Of a stretch of 64,000 nucleotides of DNA, positions 23,242-35,079 are shown in pieces. Under the pieces are notes generated by a model. That model was not told where the DNA came from. It searched no databases and worked only from the letters and a program-made list of their open reading frames with translations. The stretch is taken from positions 695,872,197-695,936,196 of the forward strand of contig VDFB02270651.1 of assembly GCA_007258455.2 (NCBI GenBank), read 5' to 3'. This DNA comes from Sequoia sempervirens. Taxonomy: Eukaryota; Streptophyta; Pinopsida; Cupressales; Cupressaceae. The translations under genes were made by a program, and so were the position numbers. Each line of letters opens with the position of its first letter. The first letter of the stretch is position 1.

Positions 23242-24853
23242 TGCACCATGGAAAAATGGCCACTTGTCATTTTCATGGTCTTTTAGGCCCTTTCCCTTGA
23301 TGTTTGGTCTATTTTTCTTTGATTCATTGATATAATGTGGCTTGAATATTCACATTAGGCCTTTAAAATTCAAATAATGACATCTTGTGAAGGTGTTGTG
23401 AAGTATTGTAAAACATTTCTACACTTTTCTAGACTCTATTCATTAAAATTCACCTAAAAATCACCTTTTCATCACTTATCAAGTCCTATTTTGAAGTGTT
23501 GTAAAGTCTTGTAACAATATTTCACACTTTTCTAGGCATAATTTCACTATTTACATCTTTCTTATGCTTTATTTGACCTCTTTATGCCCTTATAAGGCTT
23601 AATTAAGTATATTTTTGAATGTAAACCCAACAAACAACATTAAATTTGACTTAATTCCCGACTCCCACATTCAAGGCCAAGGTGGGACCCATTTTCCAAG
23701 GGTGGCAAATGAGTCCCCCTTGGCTCAAAATTCAAAATATTTCAAATTTTCTTTTGGGTTTTTATTCAAAATCACTTGATGTCGACTTATGATGAGGTAT
23801 CAATAGGTTACTAAGGCACAAGATTATATTAATAAGTGATTTTCACCTCATTTTACATCTCCTACAATCATACATCACATCCAAGCAATCTTTTCATTCA
23901 CACAAGAATTCAAGCATATTACAACATGAAATCAAGCATTAATCAAGCATTCAAAGGAAGGAATTGATATATCTTCATACTTTCATCAACAAGGGTTTGG
24001 TAAGTTGATAGAATTTGCATGTTATTAGTTTATCTTTCTCTTTCATTTCATCATTTTATTAAGGGCTTGAGTACCAAAGTGGGATTTGACCAAGGAAAAT
24101 CCCTTTGTCGTAACCTTTAACCATTTTCCCCCTTTGTGAATGTGTTGTGTATGTAGATTTATCAAGCATTTAGGTGTTGAAAGGTGGAGAAGTCAAAAAA
24201 GTGTCTCAATTCAACCACTTCATATTTCAAGCTTGGAGAAGATATTTTGTCCCTTTCCTACAGATTTGACTTCAATAACCCAACAAGTAGACATCCCCAG
24301 ATCTGGTGTTGCAGAATTGTCTCTTGATTTCTCAAAATTTTGGGAGAGGACTAACTCACCACTAGTGGCAAATGAGTCCCACCTAAAGGTTGGAAATCTA
24401 GGTTTTGTTAGATTCTGGATGTCGACACTTAGAAATCTGTTCTTGATAATTTTTACCAGAAGTAGGGTCAATTCGCCATCAGTGGCAAATGAGTCCCACT
24501 AGTGATTTTATGTGATTTCAGACAATATTTAGGATACTCTAAATTCTTCATTAGACTTCCAGGTGCACTCTGATTGAACCCTGTTATCTTCTATTTTGCA
24601 CGCATTCATTCATAGTTCATTGTTTGCATATCACATTGTGTTTTCAAAAATTGCATTCATCTTAGGTTTTGCATTCATAATTGCTCAATTTCATTGTTTA
24701 GCTGCATTCATAACATTTCATTTAGTCCTAATTACATCACACATTTCCTAATTTGAATGAACTAGCTAGATTCTTTGGCCCTTTCTTTCTCCTTTTAGGT
24801 GAAAAACCCTAGAAGTGCTAGAAAGACCTAGAGAGCCAAAAATCTATAGTTCA
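23242..24853 (+). repeat. 3' LTR of the large gypsy element (uninterrupted)
   Basis: 1,612 bp, TGCACCAT to AGTTCA, homologous to 9714-11016 plus 19502-19800. It carries three hairpins at 23677-23723, 24347-24379 and 24465-24495, matching those in the 5' LTR. LTR divergence is visibly greater than in the 7226-9602 element, so this insertion is older. Confidence 0.85.
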
Positions 24854-25363
24854 GGAGGAAAGTAGGTTCACCAAAATGAATTCACAAAATGATGAACCTA
24901 ATTTCACTATTATTTCATTCAATATATGAATGTTATAATGTATAAATGAGTTACTGAAATTAAACTTAATCCAAATACCAATCAAAAGGAAAGTTTTAAG
25001 AGGGTCAAATGTTGTGTACCTATTTCAAAAAGTTCTTTCTCGGGCCTCACTAAGGACTCATTCACCCTATGGCGAATGGGTCCTAGCAAGGGTTTTTGGA
25101 AAATCATTTTTGGGGTTCTATTCTTCAATGTCTACACTTCTAGATTCTAGTTGAAGACTATCGAAAACCCAAAAATAAATTTTGTAGCTCAATTTATGTG
25201 ATTTTGCAAGAAAGGTGATTACTTTGACAACTTTGCAACTTTCTCCAATTGATCTTCAACCTAAAACCTGCAATCACACATCAAAGGAGAAGAAAAATGT
25301 TGTTTTTTAGGGAATAGGGTTTTCCTTGTTCAAACTCTGTTTTGGTAATTACACCTATCGTAA
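24854..25363. other. Transposon-derived flank with hairpin, no gene
   Basis: Holds an isolated hairpin (25054-25083: GGACTCATTCACC / GGCGAATGGGTCC) and, at 25310-25363, a GGGTTTTCCTTGTTCAAAC then TTTTGGTAATTACACC block similar to 7115-7190. Possibly older LTR-element sequence into which its neighbours inserted. Confidence 0.45.
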
Positions 25364-25974
25364 CCCAATTTTTATTACGTTTTAAAGTAAAATATGATAA
25401 AATGAATTATTGAGGAAATTCAATATGTTGAATGAAAAATTTAATATTTATTGAAAAGATTGAAAGAAGTTGACCCTCGTTGACTATGTGATCTTTTGAA
25501 TAATCTTCTACTTTGTCAAGATTGAATGTTACTGATAAACTATGTAAGTGCAAGTGTATGAAATTTTAGGATAACATGATGAATGATGAGGACATGGTTG
25601 AAGTAGGATCGTTTAGCTAGATCGAATGGTAAGCTCAATGGAATCTAGATGCACACACTATGAAAATGACATGATAACTGCATTTGAAATTATTTAGGAG
25701 AATCATATTAATCTGACTTGAAATGATTCGATGATTGAAAAGATATACTTGTGAAATGAAAAACATGTGAAATTCTTATTTAATTGATTTTCTTGATGTT
25801 GTGTTTTGAAATTTATAAGAAATGATAACTTGACATAGCATATAAATGAATGTATGTATTTTGAAAAAGGCTTATTTAATGGATAAGAAAAGAAACTTCA
25901 TTTAAACAATTGATGCTTGAAATAAAAGTTCATTTCTATTTAAAAGTTGATATATGAACATATGAACATCTATA

Positions 25975-26150
25975 AATAAACATATATACATATATATATA
26001 CACACATGTATATATGTACAAACACACACACATATATAGATACTAAATAATGTACAATGTGTGCAACTATACATTACATATAAATATATAAATATACATT
26101 ATATATATGTATATATATATATAATACACACACACACACACATAGATATT
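25975..26150. repeat. TA/CA microsatellite cluster
   Basis: Runs of ATATAT, ACACAC and mixed ATACAT words, including an uninterrupted CACACACACACACA at about 26130-26143. Confidence 0.85.
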
Positions 26151-27184
26151 CCTTAAGAATTGAAATTGAAATCAAATCATCACTATGACATTGATAGAAA
26201 TCAAACAAAATCATGAGACAATCTCATGAGGTTGTGACTAATAGCAAAATTTAAGGAAAATATTCAAATTTCAAATAGTGGGTGATTGAATTAATGTGAA
26301 TTATGGGAGAAATGACCTCATGATGTTGCATAATGTAAATGAAGCATGCATATTCTATTTTGGTAACACAAGTATGCAGAGGAATAAATCAATAGGGGTT
26401 AAAGTAGTAGTAGAAAATTAAGGAAAAGGAAAAATCTAGGGTGTTGATGCATTGAGAAAATGCAAGGATGAGCCACAAAAGCCATGAACAAAGGTAACCT
26501 CTTGTTTTATTTCTGAATATGAATGACTTTATAGTGCAATTTATTCAAAGCCATCTTTTTGCTTCTTAGATGCCGAAATTACTTGATTTAGTTGGCAAAC
26601 ATATGATTCTAGTCTCTGCAAGTCACACTTATGTTTTGTGCTAGGGCTTTGATTCAAATCACTTTATTCTTGTCTATGATGCAAAGGCCTCATCTACCTA
26701 CCAGTGCATTTTTCCATAGAGTTTTTACATTTGTTTTATTGACATCTTTAACCAAACCCAATTATGCCTTGAATGAATTTGATATCACTGCAAGTTCTAA
26801 TGTTTTGCATGTAAGATGATAACCTTTGCATGGTTAATTAGATATATTCCAATAACCAGCTTTATTGTTTTTTTTTAGATGTTTTGAAATAAAAACCTAA
26901 CAATCTCATGATTTTTAGTCATTCTTAGAGTGAAAATAACTTAAATTGAAATCCATCACCTAAGTCTCTCTTATAATTTGGATCTCTTTGGAGACATCTG
27001 ATAAATTTTTTCCAATGGGTATGTGATTAGAAATGATAGGAATGTCATTTAATTTTCTTGGTTGCATTAAAGGGATAGTGGTATTATTTGAATAATTTTA
27101 CTTATTTAGAAGGACAAACCATTGATTTTCCATATGATAAACTGGATAATTTGAAATTGATAAAAGACATATTGGCACAATATT

Positions 27185-27440
27185 TTGTGAACTATTATAA
27201 GCAACATTGTTTTGCAATGAAAAATATTGTTTTATTATAAACAGTATGTGTTTATTTGTAAACAACGTTGTTTCATTATAAACTATAATTGTTTAGCTAT
27301 TAACAACATCATTCTATTATAAACTGTATGTGTTTATTTATAAACATCAATTTTTTATAAGCTGTAATTATTTAGCTATGAAAAACATCTTTCCATTATA
27401 AATAGTATTTGTTTAGCTGCAAATAGCATCATTTTGATTA
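27185..27440 (+). repeat. Degenerate tandem repeat, ~55-60-bp unit
   Basis: Repeats of ATTATAAACTGTATGTGTTTATTTATAAACAACAT-like sequence, about four to five copies with substitutions (27230, 27290, 27320, 27390). Confidence 0.65.
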
Positions 27441-28629
27441 CCACAGCTTGGTTTTGATACAAACAACACAACAATATGTGAGAAATTGTTAAAACAGACT
27501 TGTTCTAGTTTTTTTTTTTTTTAATTTCTGACAATGATACGTAAAATTGTAACATTATTTGAATGATAGCAATTTGATTCAATGGTTTTTTATTTTAGAA
27601 TGTATGCACAAATTTATAACTTAAGTTGGCACATATATGTATATGCACATAGACCTTCGTCTACATACATACACATACTTGTGACATACCTTTTTTTGTT
27701 TCTTATCTATTTATTCTTAAACAAATACAAAATTACAATAAATGTAATCATGTGACATATGGTAGAAATGAATGGATAATGTAATGAACAGATCCATTGA
27801 ATCATTTTTCTAATTTTTATTAAGATAAGGAAATAAGTAGATTGAATTAATTTTTCATAGATATGTGAGTAAAGAATATTCTCTTGTTTTAATAGAATAA
27901 CAACACCTAAGTAGACTAGAGCACCTTGGCATAGATGTTGCTAGAGGGTAGATAGTTTCTATGTGATAACTTGATGCTGAAAGTTACCTTCTGGGATGAG
28001 TGTCGAAATGGAGTCCAAAAAGTATAGGTTTTTTCTTTAACCACAACATATTGTTTGTTGTTGCAACATTATTCTTATGCTTGGCCAAGCAATTATCCCA
28101 TTATGTATGTATAGACTTTGTGATGACACTCTCCACCATTCCTAGCATTGATCTTGTATTTTTCTGCCTCATAGATAGATATGCATGTTGATGTTTGGGT
28201 GCGCACTAGATTCCACCTTTTTTTTCTTGCTAAATTTTTTGTGTAGGGTTGGGTATTCTTCAAGTTGGGAGAATTTCGGGGAACAATAAGCTTCATGGTT
28301 GGGTGGTAAAGCACTTCAACCATGTTATTGTCCACCAATGGAGGTGAACGTCAAGAGGAAACCTTGGATGTTTTCAAGACTATTTTGGTCAATGATGTAA
28401 CCTTAATGTAAAGATTATGCATTGTATTGATTGTGTCCTATGATCCAAGTCAAACTTGGATATTTTAATTGGTATTTGAATTTAATATATAAACATTTGA
28501 CTCATTTTAATTAGACATGTGTTGCTATGATTGAAAATAGCTACTTAGTTATGTATTTTTAAATTAAGTATTCATAATGTCATTTGTAATATTATAAATT
28601 AAGTAATAATTAGGATGGGTTATTACATT

Positions 28630-28640
28630 TGGTATCAGAG
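28630..28640 (+). promoter_or_regulatory. Primer binding site (tRNA-iMet type)
   Basis: TGGTATCAGAG two bases after the candidate LTR end (TTACATT). It matches the iMet consensus and supports a retroelement start here. Confidence 0.75.
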
Positions 28641-28728
28641 ATTTGGGTTCAACTCTAGGCCTTTTGAGTCTACCATAGCCTTGAGTAGGGAATAATTGAC
28701 CCTTGACCAAGTTTAGTTGTCCTAAGAA

Positions 28729-29064
28729 TTGACTGAACCGGGATTGAATGCAAGAATGGGAAGGTCTAAGGTAGGAAAAAAGAAAGGGAAAACCATTAGG
28801 ACCCTAAGCAAGAAAGTTGCAATGGAAGAAAGCAATAATACTAAGGTTCCACCTGAGATTCCTAGTGATGAGACTCTAGCTCAAGCCCTCACACAGCTTA
28901 AGATGGAGAGAGGAAATAATATTGAGGAGAAGTGGACACCTAAGATCAAGAAGCTTTCCACAATCAGAGATTGGCCTCTAGGGTGTGGGCCAAATGCACC
29001 CTTGCTAACTAAGGAGGAAAAGGAGAGCCTGCATGGTCAGCTACCCTCTACTAAAATAACTTGA
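28729..29064 (+). CDS. Unrecognised 111-codon ORF in the retroelement leader
   Basis: Open from ATG to TGA without interruption, about 90 bp after the primer site and before gag. The N-terminal third is very basic (GRSKVGKKKGKTIRTLSKK). The rest is charged, ending with DWPLGCGPNAPLLTKEEKES. I recognise no domain. It could be the N-terminal part of gag in an older frame, or a chance ORF in the leader. It stands out because the neighbouring gag is full of stops. Confidence 0.3.
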   Translation: MTEPGLNARMGRSKVGKKKGKTIRTLSKKVAMEESNNTKVPPEIPSDETLAQALTQLKMERGNNIEEKWTPKIKKLSTIRDWPLGCGPNAPLLTKEEKESLHGQLPSTKIT

Positions 29065-29380
29065 TGTAAATTTTGACAAGGACCAAAAGGAGTGTCCTCT
29101 CTCTGATAAAAATAATACTGATTAATGTAATGAGAAGCTTATGTAAATAAGGGTCCATTGACCCACACCTAATATAAATAAAGCAAGGTGTTATTTTTTT
29201 GGTGTTTTTAGAACGAACAACTCCAAAATATGTTTGAATACATGAATGTGTATGTCATTAATGAATGAGTGATATATGCATGTGTATGTAATGTGATGTA
29301 GAATAAGAACATTTATTCATAAAGCCTAGTGTTAAGTTATGATAGACATGAAATGTGATACAGGTCGAGTGTGAGTTAGC

Positions 29381-30417
29381 ATGATGACCACCGAGAAAGA
29401 GATGGGTGGTACTAGGTCAAACAATGGACCAAACAAGAGGTTGGAACAAATTCTAGAGCTTCTAAACAAACAAGAGGCTCGTATGGATCACATAGAACAT
29501 GAGATCTGAGTGGCACATGAGGATCAGAATCATAGTAATGTAGAAGTCAATAAGGGGAATGGTGGTATAGCAGAAGGTCCATGAGGTCGAATTGATGAAG
29601 AGCTTGGAAAAGATCACAAAAGAGTGGCACAGTTCCCTAAGTTTGATGGTAACACTATTGGAGTAGGAGCAAAGTCATGGATCATTGAGATGGAGAAATA
29701 CTTTGGGATTTGTAACCTATCCAACCAGACTAAAGTGGCATGGGTTATGTATCATATTTTAGGTGAAGTAGCCACATGGTTGGACAATGAAAAGTTAGAA
29801 AGGAATCTGTAGCCTACTGAGATTACTTGGGAACTCTTCCTCTAATATTTTAGGAAGAGATGGATTCCACATCTCTTTTTTGACAAGAAGGTGAAAATTT
29901 TCCAAAACCTAACTCAAGGGAGCATGATTGTGACCCAATATTGGGAAAGGTTCACTGACCTACTAAAGTATGTGCCCCAATATCAAGGAGATGAATGTTT
30001 CCATATCCAAAAGTTCTTATTGGGACTTAGACCCCACATTGGAGTAGAAGTGGACATGCATGGTCCTCTCACCATGAATGAAGTTTTCTTAAATGCCACC
30101 AAATAGGAGGAGAAATTATAGCAGTTATCTAATTACCACAATAATGCAAATCCTAAGTCGTGGTATGGGAACAAGTATTTTCATAAAGGAGACAAGGACC
30201 ATCAGATTCATGATCTCAAGAGGGAAAGTGAGTCATAGGAGAAGGGTGAAGATGGTAATGGTGGAAAGAATGAGAAGGAAAACAAAAACAAAGGTATTTG
30301 ATGACCAAAAGAAGAAGGGGTTTAGGGAGGACAAGCCAGGAGGTTGCAAAGGGCCTCACGATGGGTGCTATACTTGTGGAGGCAATCATTATGCCTCGAA
30401 TTATCCACAATAGTCAA
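29381..30417 (+). pseudogene. Gypsy gag with zinc knuckle, decayed
   Basis: ATG at 29381 (MMTTEKEMGG). A heptad-like QILELLNKQEARMDHIEHE helix is followed by the capsid region FPKFDGNTIG, SWIIEMEKYFG, KVAWVMYHILGEVATWL, YWERFTDLLKYVPQ and FLLGLRPHIGVEV, typical of plant gypsy gag. In-frame stops at 29507, 29582, 29810, 29843 and 30104 all lie at codons one C-to-T change from Arg or Gln. After a frame change comes CYTCGGNHYASNYPQ (about 30366-30410), a CCHC knuckle whose last Cys is Tyr. Followed by a protease remnant. Confidence 0.8.
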
Positions 30418-30521
30418 AGTCATGAAAGGAAGGAAACTATCAGAAAACTTAGCATCACTAGATCCACATTGTAGTCGATAATAAGCAGGAAGAGTATCAA
30501 GCATCACTAATTCAGCTGACG

Positions 30522-30640
30522 GGTAAGCTCTATGGCCAAATTATTTATATTTTAATTGATACCAAAGCTACTACATTTTTCATAGTGTGAGATAAGATGG
30601 ATTTTCTGTATAGGAGTCTCTTCATTCTCAAGAGATTCTA
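30522..30640 (+). pseudogene. Gypsy protease remnant
   Basis: Encodes GKLYGQIIYILIDTKATTFF, the protease active-site block with DTG changed to DTK, so it is inactive. Homology to pol stops soon after. The remainder of the element is missing or unrecognisable. Confidence 0.65.
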
Positions 30641-31824
30641 AAGGAACAAGCTGCCCTTGTCCACCTCAACATAAGCTGAATGAAGAAATTGCAAAGGAAA
30701 TGTATGCACATTAATTTTTAGAGGAAACTACTTCAGATCCTAAAAGAGTGAAACTTCTAAATTTCTACCTTTGATAGAGGAGCTCTTAGTGAAAGGACAA
30801 TAGCATAGATTCAGGATGCCAGTGTGGTGTGTTGTCATCCAAATAGTGTACTGGCATCCTAAGAAATAGAGAGCTCAAGAACTCAGGCATAGGAAACTGA
30901 ATTTCACTTCCTAGTTCAGATCTGAGGTCTGTTTAATAGAAAAATAAAATAGACAACAAAAACTATGAGAAAATTACAACAAGAACTTGGAGAAAACTTA
31001 CCCTCAACTGGACGTTTGAGTCTTCCCTACAAGCTCCACTTTGCAACCTACACATAGAACAAATGAGGGGAAAATATTGGGGCTGTATAGGGGCGTGCTA
31101 TAGTTAGACCCCCACTTTGGTGTTCTCACCTCCATAGATAGCCAGATAGAAAGAGAGTGTAAACAAAATGGACAAAGGGAGTGGTGAAAGAAAAACCCGC
31201 TTTAGGAATAGAACCCACACCACCAAGTAATCAATGAACAAGAGATTCAAATTGAAAATAGTGAGAGAGAGCATTATGAACAGGCCTTAGCCCCCTCTAG
31301 AACATAGAAACGCACCATTGGATGCTTGCTAGATAGCTTTAGCTATTGGAGGGACCTCAATCTAGCAGAGCTTTGCTTGTGAAAGTATTTTTTTCAAGAC
31401 TCAAAGGAATTCAAGAGTGAATTTGAAGAGAGAGCTTGATCGAATAAATGAACCCCCAAAATGAGAGAAAATGAGGGTTTTTGTTGCATGCAAGGGTAGA
31501 AAAGAGTTGTTACACCATAAAATCTAACCACTTGGAAACGTGTCAAGAGTCAAGATTCATGATTCTTCATTTCAAACTCAAAAAATAGCTAGGATGCTAG
31601 TGCACCATTGAGACATCCACATGTCGTGCAAGCATCTAAAGCATAGGTTTTTGGGAAACGTGTCATCAAACTGCTATTGCTTCACCATTGGTCCACATGG
31701 AGCTAGAATTGTGAAATTCTGACCTATGGGACTTTTTCCATTAATGTGTTTGGGTGTCATAAATGCTAGGAAACGTGATAAAATTTAGAATTGCCCCTAG
31801 GTGCAATTCTGCAACATTATATTT
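30641..31824 (-). repeat. Non-coding; possible minus-strand 3' LTR
   Basis: No gene seen. On the minus strand a polypurine tract at about 31833-31850 is followed by TGTTGCAGAATTGC (31824 downward), the expected start of an LTR that would run to lower coordinates. Its other end is not evident. 31085-31150 (GACCCCCACTTTGGTG) resembles 7115-7190 and 25310-25365. Confidence 0.35.
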
Positions 31825-31832
31825 TTCCCCCA

Positions 31833-31850
31833 CTTTAGTGAGCTCAATTT
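31833..31850 (-). promoter_or_regulatory. Candidate polypurine tract, minus strand
   Basis: Reads CACTAAAGTGGGGGAAAAA on the minus strand, nearly the same word as the tract at 23226-23241. Confidence 0.5.
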
Positions 31851-31920
31851 TGGGAAAAATCAGCCACACTAAAGGAGAGAAAGAAAATTTGACCTAAACT
31901 TTTAAATTTTATAGATTTGT

Positions 31921-32214
31921 GTGCCAAGAAAAGGTGCCTCAAAAGTCATTGTGGTCAAGCCAGTAGGTACCAAAGGTGCCCTGCAACAACTAAGATCGAC
32001 AAGTAGTGTGAGACCAGTTGTGAAAAATCACACAAAGTTATACTCTGTAAAACTCAAATTTAAGCCATTTTCCAAAATTGAAAGAAGCGACAATGTCAAG
32101 AAGAATGGTCAAGAAAAATTTGATGATTCAAAAGAAAAATATGGTAAAAAGGTGACTATATGCCTCCTTCTGAGTTTTCCCCCAATTAGGTGGGGTAAAA
32201 TCAAGAGAAATTAG
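31921..32214 (+). other. 97-codon open frame starting GTG, unrecognised
   Basis: The N-terminal half is basic and the end is hydrophobic. There is no ATG start or recognised domain, and it lies antisense to a candidate retroelement. Listed for completeness; probably not a gene. Confidence 0.15.
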
Positions 32215-32261
32215 GGAGTCACAAGCTCCAAGAAAAATGGGCCCCAAGGGGCCTATATATA

Positions 32262-32269
32262 CCTAGGTG
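32262..32269 (+). promoter_or_regulatory. TATA-like element upstream of the plant-mobile-domain ORF
   Basis: TATATATA about 75 bp before the ATG at 32344, in a GC-richer patch (GTGGGCCCCCTAG). Suitable for a plus-strand promoter. Confidence 0.4.
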
Positions 32270-32343
32270 GGCCCCCTAGAAGGGTCATTTACACTATTCA
32301 TCATAAGGATTTTATTGACTTTTGTGAGAGAAAAGTCATCAAA

Positions 32344-34136
32344 ATGCTAAGAAGACAAGGCTACGAGGATTTGAGGTTGGACCAGGTGCGTGCGAACATT
32401 ACCGAGGGAATCGAGGTCAACCAAGTAGGCCTTGAAACCACTTCGTTAGTCATTTTTTAGTAAGTTTTTACAAGTTTTTGGATTTTGAGGTGTGCACACG
32501 TCTTCGGTGCATGCTGGAATCTAGGATGGGCTCTAGTGTTTCGAGGATGCATTCACATCCAAGGGGAATTATATCATCCTAATGTTATTAATGACAATTG
32601 GGATGCCTGTGCAATGCACATATTTCTATGCAGTGCACATGCGTCCTTAAAATATTTTTTACTTAGAATTTTTCATAACTTGTTGTGCACTAATATGTAT
32701 TTACTTTTTTTTTTGCAGGACTATCTAGAGGTCTAGGAGCATCCTGAAGGGTGGGTGTTACACCTTCTATGAGATCAGAGGGACTGATTGATTGATGATG
32801 AGGTATTCCTTCTACAATGGGTCAAGCTTTGACACATATACACCATGGCAGAGATGCTCTATCACGATTGCATGTTGATGGCTCTAATGGAGCGATGGGA
32901 TGCTACAACCTCTAGCTTCCAATTACCGACTGGAGAGATGAATATCACATTGGAGGATTTTTATCACATCTTTGGGCTCCTCGTCTGTGGGAGATGGGTG
33001 GTGATTAGTGATACATGCTCGGTATAGGAGTAATTAGACAGGGTCTTATATTGTTCTAGCCAGATGGATGTCAGGGATGGGACTGAGCACATTTACACTC
33101 GGTGGTTTGACTAGGCCCAAACCACTACCTCTCTGATATGTCTCTCTCTAGTGGTTATTCTTTCCATGAGGGTGACCATTGATTTACATGGCTCTCACCT
33201 ATATGGGGTCCTGGTTCATACCATTCGAGCAATGGTGGAGCAGCGTACCATCTTCTCCTAGGGGCGCAAAATGTTGGCACACCTCTACTAAGAGCTTGGT
33301 TATTATGTTCATTATAAGTATTGCAACCTCACAGAAAGCACACTACTTCAGGCATGGGCCTCCATCCACATTACATGCATGAGGCTAGAGAGATATCCAT
33401 AGGTGCAAAACTATGTTGTTCCAATGGCCCACTGGTATGAGTTGACACAACAGTGGAGGAATGATGACTTGCAATTCTAGTGGCTATAGTTTGACACATT
33501 GATGCTAGATTAGATTAGATGGAGACCCTACTGAGGTTTTTGATGGGTGGATGATCATAGGCTCCTCTAGAACCTACACTGCCACCATTTTATCCTCGAT
33601 TGTAGAGATTTTATTATTATGTCATATTACTAATGTCGAGTCATGCAGAAACATAGAAGGGTTTAGACCATTCCCCCTCTTGTCTCGACATACACCTAAG
33701 CTATGAGGAGTAGAGAAAGGCTAAAGGACTATTTGCACCCTACTCTAGCGGATGTGGATCTCTTAGATGATGATGTTGATGAAACTGACCTGCCACCTAT
33801 GGGAACATTAGACAACATTGGCATGGATTGATCCTTCCTAGCATGGCAAGAAGCACATCATCGTGCTCTAGTTTTCCCAATGGATGCCTCGAGAAGGGAT
33901 TGGGGCTAGCTAGGCAGAGGAAAAGGTGTAGAGGTAGTGTAAAAAAGGAGTAGGATCAGGAGGCTAGGGAAATGTTTTTGAGATCTGAGAGGTAGGGGAG
34001 GATGTCTTCCTCTCCACCGAACACACCTATTTTATCAACCCCACTAGCCCTTTTCGCATCTGGGGTAGCTCCTAACACCTACAGTGTAGGGTCAAGAGCA
34101 CCTCCTCCCCCTAACCCATTCTAGCAACTAGGGGAC
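32344..34136 (+). pseudogene. Plant mobile domain (PMD) protein gene, decayed, one intron
   Basis: Exon 1 starts MLRRQGYEDLRLD at 32344 and ends at a GTAAGT donor at about 32460. A T-rich tract and TTTGCAG acceptor at 32718 open exon 2. Exon 2 encodes MALMERWDATTSSFQLPTGE then MNITLEDFYHIFGLLVCG, the N-terminal block of the plant mobile domain family (aminotransferase-like, found in transposon ORFs and host MAIN-type proteins). Further pieces follow through stops and frame changes: LAHLY-ELGYYVHYKYC, QAWASIHITCMRLERYP, and a C-terminal acidic block LADVDLLDDDVDETDLPP (about 33746-33800). Its plus-strand orientation next to a minus-strand polypurine tract suggests an antisense extra ORF of a gypsy element. 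Not functional. Confidence 0.65.
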
Positions 34137-35079
34137 CCAGGCATGACAATTATTTGTGTTGTTTCATTCCATTATTTCCATTTTTTATCTCATGTATATA
34201 CATATCATGTTTTTATTTTATACACTCTATGATACTGATATACCTTCTTCTTTAGTGGTTGTAGTGGATACACAGGGATGGATTGGGTTCTTTGCCTAGT
34301 GTATATTAGAGGTGGACCCTATTGTGCCTATCCAAAGGACAATTGTAGATGCCTACTAGCCAACTTCAGTGGAATGACATGTCCACCTTTTCAATCTAGT
34401 GGCATGTCTCAAGACTGCATAGGAGGAGGCATGAGCATAAGTGGTGAAGAGGGTGGTTGATGTCACCAGGATGTAGGGGTAGTGTGACCAGCTATCAGGG
34501 GAGATGCGGATGATAGTTACAAAGTGAGACATAGTCATGACAAGGGAAAAGGTTTCTAAGAAAGAATTTGATGTCCTTTAGAGTCATCTTGATGACCTCA
34601 TGAGTTAGCCAATAGTCATGATCCTAGCAAGTGATCAACAGTTGTAGTAAGAGTTGATGTAGGTGTGGATGTAGATATTCTCCCTTCAAGGAGAGATCAT
34701 AGGGATGTGTGTATTCCTATCTGGATCATGCTCACACTACTCCAGATCCATCTCCATTATTCAACACCTTCCTAGGTGATAGCCATGGCTAGAGCTAGAG
34801 GGTTTTGAGAGCCACATGTTGTAGCCTTAAAGAGCTTCATTTTGTATATCAGTTTTGTAGTTATGAGATATTTTTGTATAGAAATTTATACACACATTCA
34901 GTAGCCACTTATTTTTTGATGATAGTGGCTCGATACATGTACATGGAATTCGATATATACATATATATATGAGATATTGATTATGACATCATGGAATTGT
35001 GTATTTTAATGTACATGTTCCTTTACTTTCATGTATGTTGCTGCTATGGATTTTATGGATGTATGTTTTCATTAGATGC
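34137..35079. other. Spacer, no gene recognised
   Basis: Short open frames only (34278-34460 and antisense), with no motif. A TATACATATATATATG run lies at about 34955-34970. Confidence 0.4.

Larger units (their letters stand above)
9714..24853 (+). mobile_element. Large non-autonomous Ty3/gypsy-type LTR element with a nested insertion
   Basis: LTRs of about 1.6 kb: the 5' LTR is 9714-11016 plus 19502-19800, split by the chromovirus at 11017-19501; the 3' LTR is 23242-24853. Both start TGCACCAT and end AGTTCA. The 3' LTR is preceded by the polypurine tract AAAGTGGGGGGCTTAA (23226-23241). Flanks give an imperfect 5-bp target duplication (AGAGG left, GGAGG right). The ~3.4-kb interior holds only a decayed gag-like ORF and a tandem repeat, with no reverse transcriptase or integrase, so it is a LARD-type derivative. 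The AAAGTGGGGGG tract and the gag-like zinc-finger remnant point to a Tat/Athila-like gypsy lineage; that placement is an inference. Confidence 0.8.
25364..28627 (+). repeat. Candidate long 5' LTR of a third gypsy element
   Basis: Begins CGTAACCCAATTTTTATTA (a canonical start would be TG) and ends GGGTTATTACA, immediately before a primer site. The ~3.3-kb length and GTAAC/GTTAC-like ends fit Del/Tekay-type LTRs. The matching 3' LTR is not in the window, so the left boundary is uncertain. It contains microsatellite and tandem repeats but no convincing gene. Confidence 0.4.

Noticed and set aside
24140..24502. 120-codon ORF in the 3' LTR (and a partial counterpart at 10606-10923)
   Set aside because: The two LTR copies diverge in frame and both run through the hairpins; better explained as LTR sequence.
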